64,000 bases of DNA from positions 1,262,501 to 1,326,500 of the forward strand of contig NZ_CP080623.1 of NCBI RefSeq assembly GCF_019599045.1, read 5' to 3'. A model generated the notes under the pieces. It was not told the DNA's origin. It worked only from the letters and a program-made list of their open reading frames with translations, and made no database searches. Within the stretch, counting starts at the first letter, position 1, and the number at the start of each line of letters is the position of its first letter. This document shows, piece by piece, positions 8,834-17,296 of this stretch. The stretch comes from Roseovarius sp. SCSIO 43702. Its GTDB lineage: Bacteria; Pseudomonadota; Alphaproteobacteria; Rhodobacterales; Rhodobacteraceae. The position numbers and the translations under genes were made by a program.

Positions 8834-11313
8834 GACGCCTGATCCGGTGCCTCCTGCTGCTTCTTTATGTGACGCTCGGGGCGGCGCCGGCGCTCCTCGG
8901 GTCGAGCTTTGAAGGAGGCGCCGCGTGGGCGCAGCAACGTGCGCAGGGCCCGGATTACGAGAGGTGGGAACTCATCGCGTCGCGCGCGGAGGATGCCATC
9001 GACGCGTCCCGCGCCTCGACGGCCGCGCTCGAAGAGATGCGCGACCAGCTGGCCGATTGGCGTGACATCTTCTTCTCGGCGCAGAATCTCAACGCAGACG
9101 CGATCGCAACGGCCCGTGCGCAGCTTCAGGCGCTGGGGCCGCCGCCCGAGGACGGAACTTCCGAGGATTCCGAGATCGCCGAGCAGCGCGAGCGGCTCAA
9201 CGAGGAGCTTGCGCGGCTGCGAGCGCCCCGCCAGAGGGCGGAGATTGCCTATGGCCGTGCTGACGGGATGATCCAGGCGATCGACCGGATCATTCGCGAA
9301 CGTCAGACGGAGGAATTCCTGGAACTCGGTCCGTCGCCGCTCAATCCCGAACACTGGCCGGACGGAATAAGTGCGCTTGTCACAGCCTTCGAAGGCGTGC
9401 GCCAGGAGGTGGCGAGGTCCCTCGCCAGCGAAACGCAATACACGGAAACGCGCCAGAAGCTTCCGATCACGGTCCTGCTCGCGATCATCGGTGTGATCCT
9501 GATGGTCCGCGGACGTTACTGGGTCGAACTCCTGGTGCGGATGATCATGGCCCGCGACACGCTGTCGGTCCGGTGGATCGTGACGCTCGCCGTTTCGGCC
9601 GGCGAGATCATCGTGCCTTTCATCGGCTTCATCGCGTTCAGCGAGGCACTCTACATATCCGGCCTCGTAGGGCTGAAGGGCGACCTGATTCTCAAGGCTC
9701 TTACGCCTTCGGTGCTCATCTTTCTCGTCGCGCGGTGGTTGGCGCTTCGCTGCTTTCCACGCAGCGACAAGCTGCGACTACCGCTCATACTCGATGCGCC
9801 GGATCGCAAGGCCGGCCGGCTCTACGGCGGAGCGCTCGGGTTTGTCATCGCGGTCTTCTATTTCATCAAGCGCGCGGCCGAATTCGACAACTGGAGTGTC
9901 GAGGCGTCGAACGTCATCCTGTTCCCGGTCATCGTCCTGGCGGGTCTGCTTCTGGCCCGGCTCGCGCGGATCCTGGTCAAGCACAGCGACGCGGCGGCAC
10001 AGAGCGAAGATTACGACACCTATCGCAATCGCCTGACGCGGCTTCTGGCACGGGTGCTCTACATCCTCGCCATCGTCTCGCCGCTCCTCGCCGCCATCGG
10101 CTATTTCAAGGCGGCGGTCTCGATGATGTTGCCGTCGCTCCTGTCGCTTCTGCTGCTCGCCGCCCTTCTGGTCATCCAGCGCATCATCGCCGAAATCTAC
10201 GTCCTTCTGACACGGCACCGCGGTGGCACCTCTGACGAGCTTGCACCCGTGCTGATGGGGTTCGGCATCGTGATCCTCTCGGTGCCGCTTTTCGCGCTGA
10301 TCTGGGGCGCGCGGGTGGCGGACCTTTCGGAGATGTGGAGCAAGTTCACGCGCGGCTTCACGATCGGTGATTTCACGCTGTCACCGACGATCTTTCTCAC
10401 GCTCGGCATCGTCTTCACGATGGGCTACGTCCTCACGCGGCTCTTGCAGGGCACGTTGCGCAACACGGTTCTGCCCAAGACGAAGATGGATCCGGGTGGC
10501 GCCAATGCGCTCGTGTCGGGCATCGGCTATGTCGGAATATTCCTCGCGGCGATCATCGCGATCACCGCCGCCGGAATCGATCTCAGCAGCCTGGCGATCG
10601 TTGCCGGTGCGCTGTCGGTCGGGATCGGTTTCGGGCTTCAGAACATCGTTTCGAATTTCGTGAGCGGGATCATCCTGCTGATCGAACGTCCCATCAGCCA
10701 GGGCGACTGGATCGAGGTCGGCGGTCTGCACGGCACGGTGAAGGAGATCTCGGTCCGCTCGACCCGGATCGAGACCTTCGACCGGTCCGACCTCATCATT
10801 CCGAACGCCGATTTCGTGAGCGGCACGGTCACGAACTACACGCGCGGCAACACGGTGGGCCGGGTGATCGTGCCGGTCGGCGTGGCCTATGGAACCGATA
10901 CGCGAAAGGTCGAGAAGATCCTGCTCGAGGTTGGCGAAGGTCATCCGATGGTTCTCGCCAACCCCGCGCCCTACGTGGTTTTCCGCCGTTTCGGCGCGGA
11001 TTCGCTCGATTTCGAGATCAGGGCGATCCTGCGCGACGTGAACTGGATCTTGCGCGTGCAATCCGAGATGAACCACGAGATCGCCCGCCGCTTTGCCGAG
11101 GAGGGCATCGAGATCCCGTTCGCGCAGCGCGACATCTGGCTGCGCAATCCCGAAGCGCTCACCCAGGGGAGAGGCGAGCCGCGCGGCGATGAGATATCCG
11201 AGCGGGCGCCGGACGAGGCCGCAAGCGACCGCACCGCCCCGGCCCAACTGACCGACGAGGATGCAGCAGATGGGAGCATGGCCCCGGGAGATGGCGAAGG
11301 TGACAGCCGGTAG
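8830..11313 (+). CDS. Large mechanosensitive ion channel, MscS family with DUF3772-type N-terminus
   Basis: An 827-residue inner-membrane channel that opens under membrane tension to release solutes. Residues 1-37 form a signal peptide ending near GAAWAQQ. A periplasmic helical region (about 40-215) with the E-Q-R-E-R-L coiled-coil look of DUF3772 follows. About ten membrane helices span roughly 215-590. The MscS pore helix and beta domain are clear: LAIVAGALSVGIGFGLQNIVSNFVSG, then LIERPISQGDWIEVGGLHGTVKEI and STRIETFDRSDLIIPNADF. The C-terminal 50 residues are acidic and low in complexity. Translation is likely coupled to cysK through the ATGA overlap. Such long members resemble MscK/YbdG-type osmotic valves. 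Confidence 0.9.
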   Translation: MRRLIRCLLLLLYVTLGAAPALLGSSFEGGAAWAQQRAQGPDYERWELIASRAEDAIDASRASTAALEEMRDQLADWRDIFFSAQNLNADAIATARAQLQALGPPPEDGTSEDSEIAEQRERLNEELARLRAPRQRAEIAYGRADGMIQAIDRIIRERQTEEFLELGPSPLNPEHWPDGISALVTAFEGVRQEVARSLASETQYTETRQKLPITVLLAIIGVILMVRGRYWVELLVRMIMARDTLSVRWIVTLAVSAGEIIVPFIGFIAFSEALYISGLVGLKGDLILKALTPSVLIFLVARWLALRCFPRSDKLRLPLILDAPDRKAGRLYGGALGFVIAVFYFIKRAAEFDNWSVEASNVILFPVIVLAGLLLARLARILVKHSDAAAQSEDYDTYRNRLTRLLARVLYILAIVSPLLAAIGYFKAAVSMMLPSLLSLLLLAALLVIQRIIAEIYVLLTRHRGGTSDELAPVLMGFGIVILSVPLFALIWGARVADLSEMWSKFTRGFTIGDFTLSPTIFLTLGIVFTMGYVLTRLLQGTLRNTVLPKTKMDPGGANALVSGIGYVGIFLAAIIAITAAGIDLSSLAIVAGALSVGIGFGLQNIVSNFVSGIILLIERPISQGDWIEVGGLHGTVKEISVRSTRIETFDRSDLIIPNADFVSGTVTNYTRGNTVGRVIVPVGVAYGTDTRKVEKILLEVGEGHPMVLANPAPYVVFRRFGADSLDFEIRAILRDVNWILRVQSEMNHEIARRFAEEGIEIPFAQRDIWLRNPEALTQGRGEPRGDEISERAPDEAASDRTAPAQLTDEDAADGSMAPGDGEGDSR

Positions 11314-11400
11314 CGGCATGCGACGAGACGCGGCGGCAAGGGGCGTGGTTTCCGCTCGGAATGCCCTTGAGCCGCCCAGTCTCTGACGCTAGAAGCACGG

Positions 11401-12996
11401 TCAACGGAGCGGTGGCCGAGTGGTCGAAGGCGCACGCCTGGAAAGTGTGTAGGCGGGAAACCGTCTCCAGGGTTCGAATCCCTGTCGCTCCGCCAGATTA
11501 TCTTTTGCGGTCTCTTCACCCCGTAACACTTTGAAGGGAAAGGTGGTTTCCGGTGTTCTAAGTCCTGATTTATGGCAGTACCTGAGCCTTTCAGAGAACA
11601 CGACTTTCAGGACCGCAATCCTCCACTCATAGCTCTCTTTTTTCCATATATCACAGGGGGTTGAGATTACTTTCAAAGTGTGTTCAAACATCTCATCAAA
11701 GCTGCCGATACTCTTGCCAAGATCTGAGAGCTTCTCTTTGCAGATCACCTGTTTCTTCTGACATTGTGCTATGCGCTTCTCGTATGCTGAGGCGACCGAG
11801 TCGTTTTCGGTTTCGACGATCCGATCGAGGAGCTTTTCCTGCTCTTGTTGAAGAAGCTTGATTTGCTTCTCCAAGTCGCGGCGCCGATCCAAGGTAGCGG
11901 CTTGATTATGCTCCCAGAGGTCACGCAACATCCTTTTCATAACTTTGGCCACGGTTTCATGCGGTTGTAACTCGGATAGGAGACTGACAAGATTCGCCTC
12001 AAGTTTGTCGCCGTTGATTGATTTGCCCTGCCTGTCGCAACGCTTGTTGAAGCACCGGTAATAGGGGTACATTTTGCCGCTCTTGCTCCGGCTCCAGCCT
12101 GCGGTTAGCGGTCGGCCACAATCATCGCACAGCACGAAGCCGCGCAAAGGAAAATCTTCGCTTGTCTCCTTCCCAGAATGTACGCGCGAATTTCCGTCGA
12201 GCCGCTCTTGGATGAGCTGAAAAGTCGGGTAGCTGATCAAGGGCTTGTGCTTGCCTTTTCGAAGGGAAATCGACCATTTTGGATAGTCGATGTATCCAGC
12301 GTAGAGTGGATTGCGCAGCATCCCTTCCATTCTTCCGTTCCCGAGTACGGGGCTCTTTCGGGTCGCTATGAACTCCGGTTGAGCTTCAACAAACCGCTTT
12401 GCCGATGCAGCGGTCTCGAAGCGACCGCTGGCGAAGCCTTCGAGTGCCTCGCGGACAATGCCAGAGAGGCCATCGGGTTCTATGGGTTTGCCTTTTCCGG
12501 CTGACCGATAGCCGATCGGGGCCGCCAGGCACCAGTAGCCGTCAGACAGTCGTGCCTTCTGGCAACGTTTAACACGCGCAGCATTGTCTTCTCGCTCAAA
12601 TTGGCCCATCCCAACATGGATCGTCTCCATGAAGCGGCCAGCAGGAGAATCTTCGAATGTAAATGTGGGTGACCTAAAAATCGCTCCATGGTCAGTCGCA
12701 TATCTTTTGATATTTTGATAGATCGCGACATCACGAGCCACACGTGAGATAGCGTCGACGACAATTACAATACTGTCTTTCCTATTTTTCTTGATCCAGT
12801 TTTTCAGATCTTTCAAACCCTCTCGATTGTCTGACCCGCCGGTGCTATCGTCAGTGAATGTCTCAACGACCTCAAAGTCATTCTGACGACAATACTCTCG
12901 GCAGGAGCTAATTTGAGAATTGAGACCGTTGCCCTGTTGTACTTGTCGCTTTGTGGAAACACGGGCGTAGATGGCTGCCTTTGAACCCGTCCTCAT
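11401..12996 (-). CDS. Large serine recombinase (site-specific integrase) ending inside tRNA-Ser
   Basis: A 531-residue serine integrase. The resolvase-type catalytic domain starts IYARVSTKRQ with nucleophile Ser14; GRFMETIHVGMGQFERE closes the domain. A recombinase domain follows (RNPLYAGYIDYPKW), then a zinc ribbon (CDDCGRP and YRCFNKRCDR) and a coiled coil rich in Q, E and K around residues 370-440. The start has AGGAGG six bases upstream. There is no stop before the tRNA: the last ~30 residues (from LAERQGFEPWRR) are the antisense of tRNA-Ser(GGA), and the stop TGA lies just past the tRNA 5' end. This fits an element inserted at the tRNA, so the C-terminal tail is host-encoded. The gene is more AT-rich than the core genes beside it. 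Confidence 0.92.
   Translation of the reverse strand: MRTGSKAAIYARVSTKRQVQQGNGLNSQISSCREYCRQNDFEVVETFTDDSTGGSDNREGLKDLKNWIKKNRKDSIVIVVDAISRVARDVAIYQNIKRYATDHGAIFRSPTFTFEDSPAGRFMETIHVGMGQFEREDNAARVKRCQKARLSDGYWCLAAPIGYRSAGKGKPIEPDGLSGIVREALEGFASGRFETAASAKRFVEAQPEFIATRKSPVLGNGRMEGMLRNPLYAGYIDYPKWSISLRKGKHKPLISYPTFQLIQERLDGNSRVHSGKETSEDFPLRGFVLCDDCGRPLTAGWSRSKSGKMYPYYRCFNKRCDRQGKSINGDKLEANLVSLLSELQPHETVAKVMKRMLRDLWEHNQAATLDRRRDLEKQIKLLQQEQEKLLDRIVETENDSVASAYEKRIAQCQKKQVICKEKLSDLGKSIGSFDEMFEHTLKVISTPCDIWKKESYEWRIAVLKVVFSERLRYCHKSGLRTPETTFPFKVLRGEETAKDNLAERQGFEPWRRFPAYTLSRRAPSTTRPPLR
11406..11495 (+). tRNA. tRNA-Ser (anticodon GGA)
   Basis: A 90-nt type II tRNA with encoded CCA end. The acceptor stem GGAGCGG pairs with TCGCTCC (last pair G-T), the discriminator is G and CCA is at 11493-11495. 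The anticodon arm is CACGC-CTGGAAA-GTGTG, giving GGA, which reads UCC/UCU serine codons. The long variable arm is GGCGGGAAACCGTC-like and the T loop is GGTTCGAATCC. The whole tRNA is covered on the other strand by the end of a serine recombinase reading frame, which marks it as the probable integration target of the adjacent element. Confidence 0.97.
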
Positions 12997-13074
12997 CGCT
13001 TACCTCCTTAGATTTGCTTATACTATTGAGAATTTTGGGCCATTTTCTTAGCGAGATGTTGCACAGCACTCCAT

Positions 13075-13317
13075 CTACGCGTCCTGATCAACGCCGTCTT
13101 CCAAGTCCACAGCTTTTGTAGTGTAGCCCGCGCCCCATAGGAAGATGAGGATGGACCAGAGTGCCGAGACAAATTCTTCTTTCCGCGCCTCGCTGAGATT
13201 TGAATCGTCTAATTGCCTTGCATAGATTTCCCAGTCTATTTCAATTACTTTTGGACTGGACTCCCTTGAGGGAATTTGAGAATCTATATTGTCACGTGAA
13301 GTATCTGAGTAATCCAC
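13075..13317 (-). CDS. Small hypothetical protein upstream of the serine recombinase
   Basis: An 80-residue acidic protein. GTG at 13317 is chosen because GGAGG sits eight bases upstream; the frame is open a little further but those codons overlap the ribosome site. The central part (LSEARKEEFVSALWSILIFLWGAG) resembles small proteins I recall beside serine recombinases in Rhodobacterales islands, where a K-E-E-F-x-x-A-L-W-S-I core recurs. It has one hydrophobic stretch (ALWSILIFLWGAG) that could be a membrane helix or protein contact. It reads toward the recombinase with a 78-bp gap, so it may be a recombination directionality factor or accessory gene; that is inference. Confidence 0.6.
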   Translation of the reverse strand: MDYSDTSRDNIDSQIPSRESSPKVIEIDWEIYARQLDDSNLSEARKEEFVSALWSILIFLWGAGYTTKAVDLEDGVDQDA

Positions 13318-14109
13318 GAGTTGGACCTCCAAAAGCAAATATTCCAGATCAGCACGGAGACATCTCCTTGCCGAGATGAGGCGCTCATAACCTCTTCAAG
13401 CTTCATGCGGACGATCTGACATAATGGAGCGAACGGCAGCCACGCAGAGTCAAGGGAAATTCACGTCGAAGCATATGGTTTCCCCTCAATTACTACCTCG
13501 AGTAGCATGATCATGAGATAGTTTTTTCCGAGGCACCGGGTTTCACCCTGTCAGTCATGTGTTCGACAGGCGATTCGAAGTTTTTTCCGCAAGCATCCCG
13601 GGGGGCAATTTCCAGAAGATCGTCATAGGATGTTCCTTCGAGCGTGATGCGCCTTGAGCAAAGGGCTGGTCTTTCAGGCCGGTCGAGTTGGACATTGGCC
13701 GTCTTCTCGACTGACGAAGAAGAAAATTTCGCCAACTCCTGATTTTCTCGCAACGGGGTCGTTCGTCGAAGATGATGACGCTTTGATGTTGAAATGCCTG
13801 TCCGGATGGGTGACCTCGGATGACGGAAAAAACTGAAGGTGATTGGCTTGGAGGTCGGTCATCAGTGCTTTGGCAAATTGATGTGGCAGGACGAAATAAC
13901 TGTAGCCAGGTCAAGAACCCCACACCGACCGCGCTGGCCGTAGTAGCCTCCGTAGTTGCAGCATGGCATGCCTGTCGCGTTCGGCCCATTTGCATGTGCC
14001 GGCTGCTGTTCGAAATCGAGAAAGCGGCGCGGCATCGGAAATCGCTCATATGTATCCGGCCTGTTGATCGGTTCGCGGGCCCTGGCCTTGATGGGGTTGC
14101 GCCCACACC
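13318..14109. other. Gap of about 790 bp with no convincing gene
   Basis: Open frames here (for example a 183-codon minus-strand frame at 13555-14106) are rich in Ser, Arg and Pro, lack ribosome sites and match no family I know. The stretch probably holds decayed mobile DNA leading into the transposase relic that follows. Confidence 0.5.
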
Positions 14110-14350
14110 TTGGTCTCATTAGCGGCAAGGTCGGTGATGCCTGATGGGCCGTCAGACTCTGGAGGCAATGGATACAAGGATCTCGCAGCGGCGCGCGGCG
14201 TGGAGCACTTTGTCGTGGGCAGCGATCCAGGCACCCGCGTCGCGGCAGGCTGCTACCACATTCACAACGTCAACTCGCTGCGCACACGTTACGACAGGTT
14301 CGTCAAGCCGTTCTGCGGGCCGGCGTCGAAGAACACCCCCAAGAAAATTT
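14110..14350 (+). pseudogene. Remnant of an IS1595-type transposase (C-terminal part)
   Basis: In one frame the codons from about 14145 read FVVGSDPGTRVAAGCYHI, then HNVNSLRTRYDRFVKPFCGP, which matches the C-terminal end of IS1595/ISXO2-type transposases as I recall them (HIQNVNSLHxRY followed by a PFCGPATK block). The N-terminal zinc ribbon and the first catalytic Asp region are absent, and the frame turns to nonsense after about 14340. No inverted repeats are visible. It is a dead fragment showing that this island has hosted earlier insertions. Confidence 0.6.
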
Positions 14351-14592
14351 GCGGCGGCGACCAAGATGCACGGCCTCGAGCCGAGGCGGACCATCGGCTC
14401 GCCGATGAACGAAATCCTTGTAGAGCCCGACCTCGGGTACTTGCCTATTGGGGATAGGGTCGTGGCCAAGTTTCCGAACGCCAAGACCTCGGTCCGCAGC
14501 GTGGCCAGCGTCGCGGCCGTAGTGCGCAAAAACGGCGTGGACGTCCCTATGAGCAAGAAGGCAAAATTAGCTGGCCACAAGCTCTTGAACAC

Positions 14593-14630
14593 AACTTATC
14601 CGTTGTGCAGTTGCACGCAACAGATAAGTT
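14593..14630 (+). promoter_or_regulatory. 38-bp palindrome upstream of the XRE/ImmA gene, probable operator
   Basis: The outer arms AACTTATC (14593-14600) and GATAAGTT (14623-14630) are perfect inverted repeats; the inner GTTG and CAAC also match, with two symmetric mismatches. It lies 20 bp before the start of a gene coding for an XRE helix-turn-helix protein. XRE proteins commonly bind such sites to repress themselves, so autoregulation is the simplest reading. Confidence 0.65.
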
Positions 14631-14650
14631 GGGTACATTGAGGGATGGCA

Positions 14651-15973
14651 ATGAACGGAATCACTCTGAACGAGAAGGAAGCGCGGGAAACACGCGCCCG
14701 TATTTCTCGTCTAACCGAGGCACTGAGTTCGGAACACGCGATGGAGCCGGTTGTTGCCGGGCTGCCGCCCGAGGTGATTTCTCAAGTCTCGCGCATGATG
14801 AAGGCCGAGCGCGAGCGCCTGACCCAATCAGTCGAGGCATACGAAGAGGCCAAGGACACCCAACGCCCCACCGCCCTTAAAGCACTGGTAAATCGCGACC
14901 TTGGGCTGATGCTCATTGTGGCGAGGATCGCCAACGGTTTTTCTCAGAAGGACTTGGCGTGGCGCCTCGGCGTGAAGGAGCAACAGGTCCAGCGGTGGGA
15001 AGCTGAGCGATATGCTCAGATCAGCCTCAAGAATTACCATCGCGTGGCGGCGCTGCTCGGCGTGCGCCCGTGGGCAGACATGTCCGACCAACCGGAACTC
15101 CGCGGGCTGGACAAGGTCATCGATGGGGTGTCGAAAGCCGAAATCAAGAAGATCCTCAAGCATGGGCGCGAGAACGGCTGGTTTGCCGAGGACTTCACCG
15201 AGGCAGAACTTCGTCGCTACATCGCGGAGAACCGGATCGACTTTGGAAGCCCCGGGCTTCTCCGCACTGGCCTCAACGTTGTGGATCACACCGAAGACGT
15301 CATGCTCCACGCTTGGCGCGCCAGGGTCACAGCAAGGGCGCGCGAGGTATTCGCGGGCGTCGGAGACGTTCACGAGCCGCTTGAACTCAAGTGGATTCCC
15401 GACCTGGTCCGCCTGAGCAAAGAACCTGACGGGCCGCTCCAGGCAGTTGAAGTACTCGCCAGCCACGGCATCGTCTTGATTGTGGAGCCACAGGTTCCCG
15501 GTCTCAAGATCGACGGCGCGGCGTTCATTGTGGATGGGAGACCGGTCATCGGAATGACCGTCAGAACCGACACGGTAGACAACTTCTGGTTCACGTTGAT
15601 GCACGAACTTGCCCACGTGACGCTTCACTTCTCAACCGGCCTGGCCGTAGGCTTCTACGATCAAACGGACCAAGAGGCATCGGTCGATGAACAGGAGGAG
15701 GAGGCCAACCGCTTCGCCTCTAACTTGCTTATACCAGAAGAACGCTGGCGGCGCTCTACCGCCCGCATCGCGAAGTCGGCTGCGGTCATCGAGCGCTTCG
15801 CCAACGAGTTAGATATCCATCCGGCGATTGTGTTCGGGCGGATACGCAAAGAACGGGGCGAGTGGTCCCTGTTCGCAAACAAGATCGGGAGGAACACCGT
15901 GAGGAAACTGTTTTTGGGCGAAGCCCAGAAAGGAAAGAGTGATGCTCCCATACTACCCCGCCCTCAGGGCTAA
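14651..15973 (+). CDS. XRE-family DNA-binding protein fused to ImmA/IrrE-type metallopeptidase
   Basis: A 440-residue two-domain protein. A helix-turn-helix of XRE type lies at about 84-138 (ARIANGFSQKDLAWRLGV, then QQVQRWEAERY). A long linker leads to an ImmA/IrrE (DUF955) zinc protease domain with HELAH at about 318-322 and the third ligand region DEQEEEANRFASNLLIP. Such proteins cleave repressors or toxins, or act as antitoxins. ATG at 14651 is preferred because GAGGG is six bases upstream; ATG at 14645 abuts that site. The 3' end overlaps the next gene by 32 bp, so the two are translated together. The upstream palindrome suggests autoregulation. The pair resembles two-gene cassettes seen in phage-defence islands, but no activity has been assigned from sequence. 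Confidence 0.88.
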   Translation: MNGITLNEKEARETRARISRLTEALSSEHAMEPVVAGLPPEVISQVSRMMKAERERLTQSVEAYEEAKDTQRPTALKALVNRDLGLMLIVARIANGFSQKDLAWRLGVKEQQVQRWEAERYAQISLKNYHRVAALLGVRPWADMSDQPELRGLDKVIDGVSKAEIKKILKHGRENGWFAEDFTEAELRRYIAENRIDFGSPGLLRTGLNVVDHTEDVMLHAWRARVTARAREVFAGVGDVHEPLELKWIPDLVRLSKEPDGPLQAVEVLASHGIVLIVEPQVPGLKIDGAAFIVDGRPVIGMTVRTDTVDNFWFTLMHELAHVTLHFSTGLAVGFYDQTDQEASVDEQEEEANRFASNLLIPEERWRRSTARIAKSAAVIERFANELDIHPAIVFGRIRKERGEWSLFANKIGRNTVRKLFLGEAQKGKSDAPILPRPQG

Positions 15974-17033
15974 ACCCGGCGAGTTCGCTGCCTGCGGTAG
16001 GCTGGCCGCCCGTTATCAGGGGCACGTTTGCCCTCGTTTCGTGGTGCCGCCTCCCACCGAGCCAGACCCCGAAAAGGGGCGCATACCAACGCTGGATGAG
16101 ATCGCCTACATGATGGGTGAGCGCCTCGGAAAGAGCTGGCCCCACCAGCGTGCGTTTCTCGACCCGCAACTCGCCGCGGCCGCCCTCGGCGACGAGGGGG
16201 TAGCGACGCTCTTCCGCATCGCCACGTCCGTAAATTCCCGCCTGCTTCCGGTCCTGACGATCGCCGATCTGACCAACCCGGCCCGCCAGGCGCTCGTTCA
16301 GGACGGGAACGTCAGGGCGGGCATCTACATGGACTTCGAGGAAGTTGATCCCACCGCTTTGGTCGAGGCGGTGGAGAAAATGGGCGTCCGGTCGGAACAC
16401 TGTGTCCTATTCGTGGATTTCACCGGGGCTCCCCTGGGTGCCGACTTCGCGCCTGCTATCGGCGAAATCTTCGATCAACTGGACGGCGCGGCGCGGTGGA
16501 GCAAAATCGTCTACCAAGCGTCGGCGTACCCGGACACGCTGCCGGTCGGTGCCAACGAGCGCACGTTGATCCCCAGAGCGGAGTGGACCACCTTCCAGGC
16601 GGCCCTTAAAGAGACTGGCGTCCAACCGGATCGACTGGCGTACGGTGACTTTGGCGCGGATTGCGGGCGGATGGTGTTTCCGAAGGGCAAGGGAGGCGGA
16701 AGGCCGAGGCCGCACCTGCGCTACACCGGAAAAACCCACACGTTGGTGGTGAGGGGCAGCGACTCGGGAGCTTTCACGCCGACGATGCGCGACGTCTGCA
16801 AGGAGATCATCGAGAGCAATGAGTACAGCGGCAGGGGCTTCTCACCTGCGGACGACCGTATCTGGCGAAACGCGAAGGGGCTGACCGAAACTTGCGGCGA
16901 CGCGACTGGCTGGCGGGAACTGAACACGGCGCACCACTTGGTCAGGATCGTTAGGGACTTGGGCGCCATGTCGGGCATCGAGTTCGACGAAGATTTGGTG
17001 GCAGAATATTCGGAACAAGGCGTACTTCTATAG
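15942..17033 (+). CDS. Beta family protein (T4 beta protein-like), partner of the XRE/ImmA gene
   Basis: A 363-residue cytoplasmic protein. The start MLPYYPALRAKPGEFAAC, the strand pattern VLFVDFTGAP and the stretch KIVYQASAYPDTLP are typical of the Pfam Beta_protein family, named from a phage T4-type protein and common in bacterial islands beside helix-turn-helix or sce7725/sce7726-like genes. Biochemical function is unknown. ATG at 15942 is chosen with AGGAAAG seven bases upstream; a GTG one codon earlier is also possible. It overlaps the XRE/ImmA gene by 32 bp. The close coupling suggests the metallopeptidase and this protein work as one unit, perhaps sensor plus effector; that is inference. 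Confidence 0.8.
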   Translation: MLPYYPALRAKPGEFAACGRLAARYQGHVCPRFVVPPPTEPDPEKGRIPTLDEIAYMMGERLGKSWPHQRAFLDPQLAAAALGDEGVATLFRIATSVNSRLLPVLTIADLTNPARQALVQDGNVRAGIYMDFEEVDPTALVEAVEKMGVRSEHCVLFVDFTGAPLGADFAPAIGEIFDQLDGAARWSKIVYQASAYPDTLPVGANERTLIPRAEWTTFQAALKETGVQPDRLAYGDFGADCGRMVFPKGKGGGRPRPHLRYTGKTHTLVVRGSDSGAFTPTMRDVCKEIIESNEYSGRGFSPADDRIWRNAKGLTETCGDATGWRELNTAHHLVRIVRDLGAMSGIEFDEDLVAEYSEQGVLL

Positions 17034-17296
17034 AAAATAGCAACAGCCGAAAAATGGGGGCCTGTTGGATCATTGAATGTGACAATAGGCGGTGTAGCCT
17101 GCGCCCCAAAAAGTGGTCCTCCCTGAGGTAGGCTTTCGAGACCGATAGAGGACATAAGCCTGTGCTCAAGGGCCAGCAAGCGGCCCTCTCCGGTCATTCG
17201 CCAGACTGGCCACAGGTGCGTCGCAACTTCCCCGAACCGGTCTTTCGCAGCACTCGCGTCACCGCTGTCGCGGCCCGTGATGTTTTCTCGTCTAAG

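Noticed and set aside
13555..14106. 183-codon minus-strand frame in the gap after the first recombinase
   Set aside because: No ribosome site, Ser/Arg/Pro-rich product, no family; likely chance or decayed sequence.
14144..14641. 165-codon plus-strand frame after the IS1595 relic
   Set aside because: It is in a different frame from the transposase relic and has no recognisable domain or ribosome site; the palindromic operator lies within its end.
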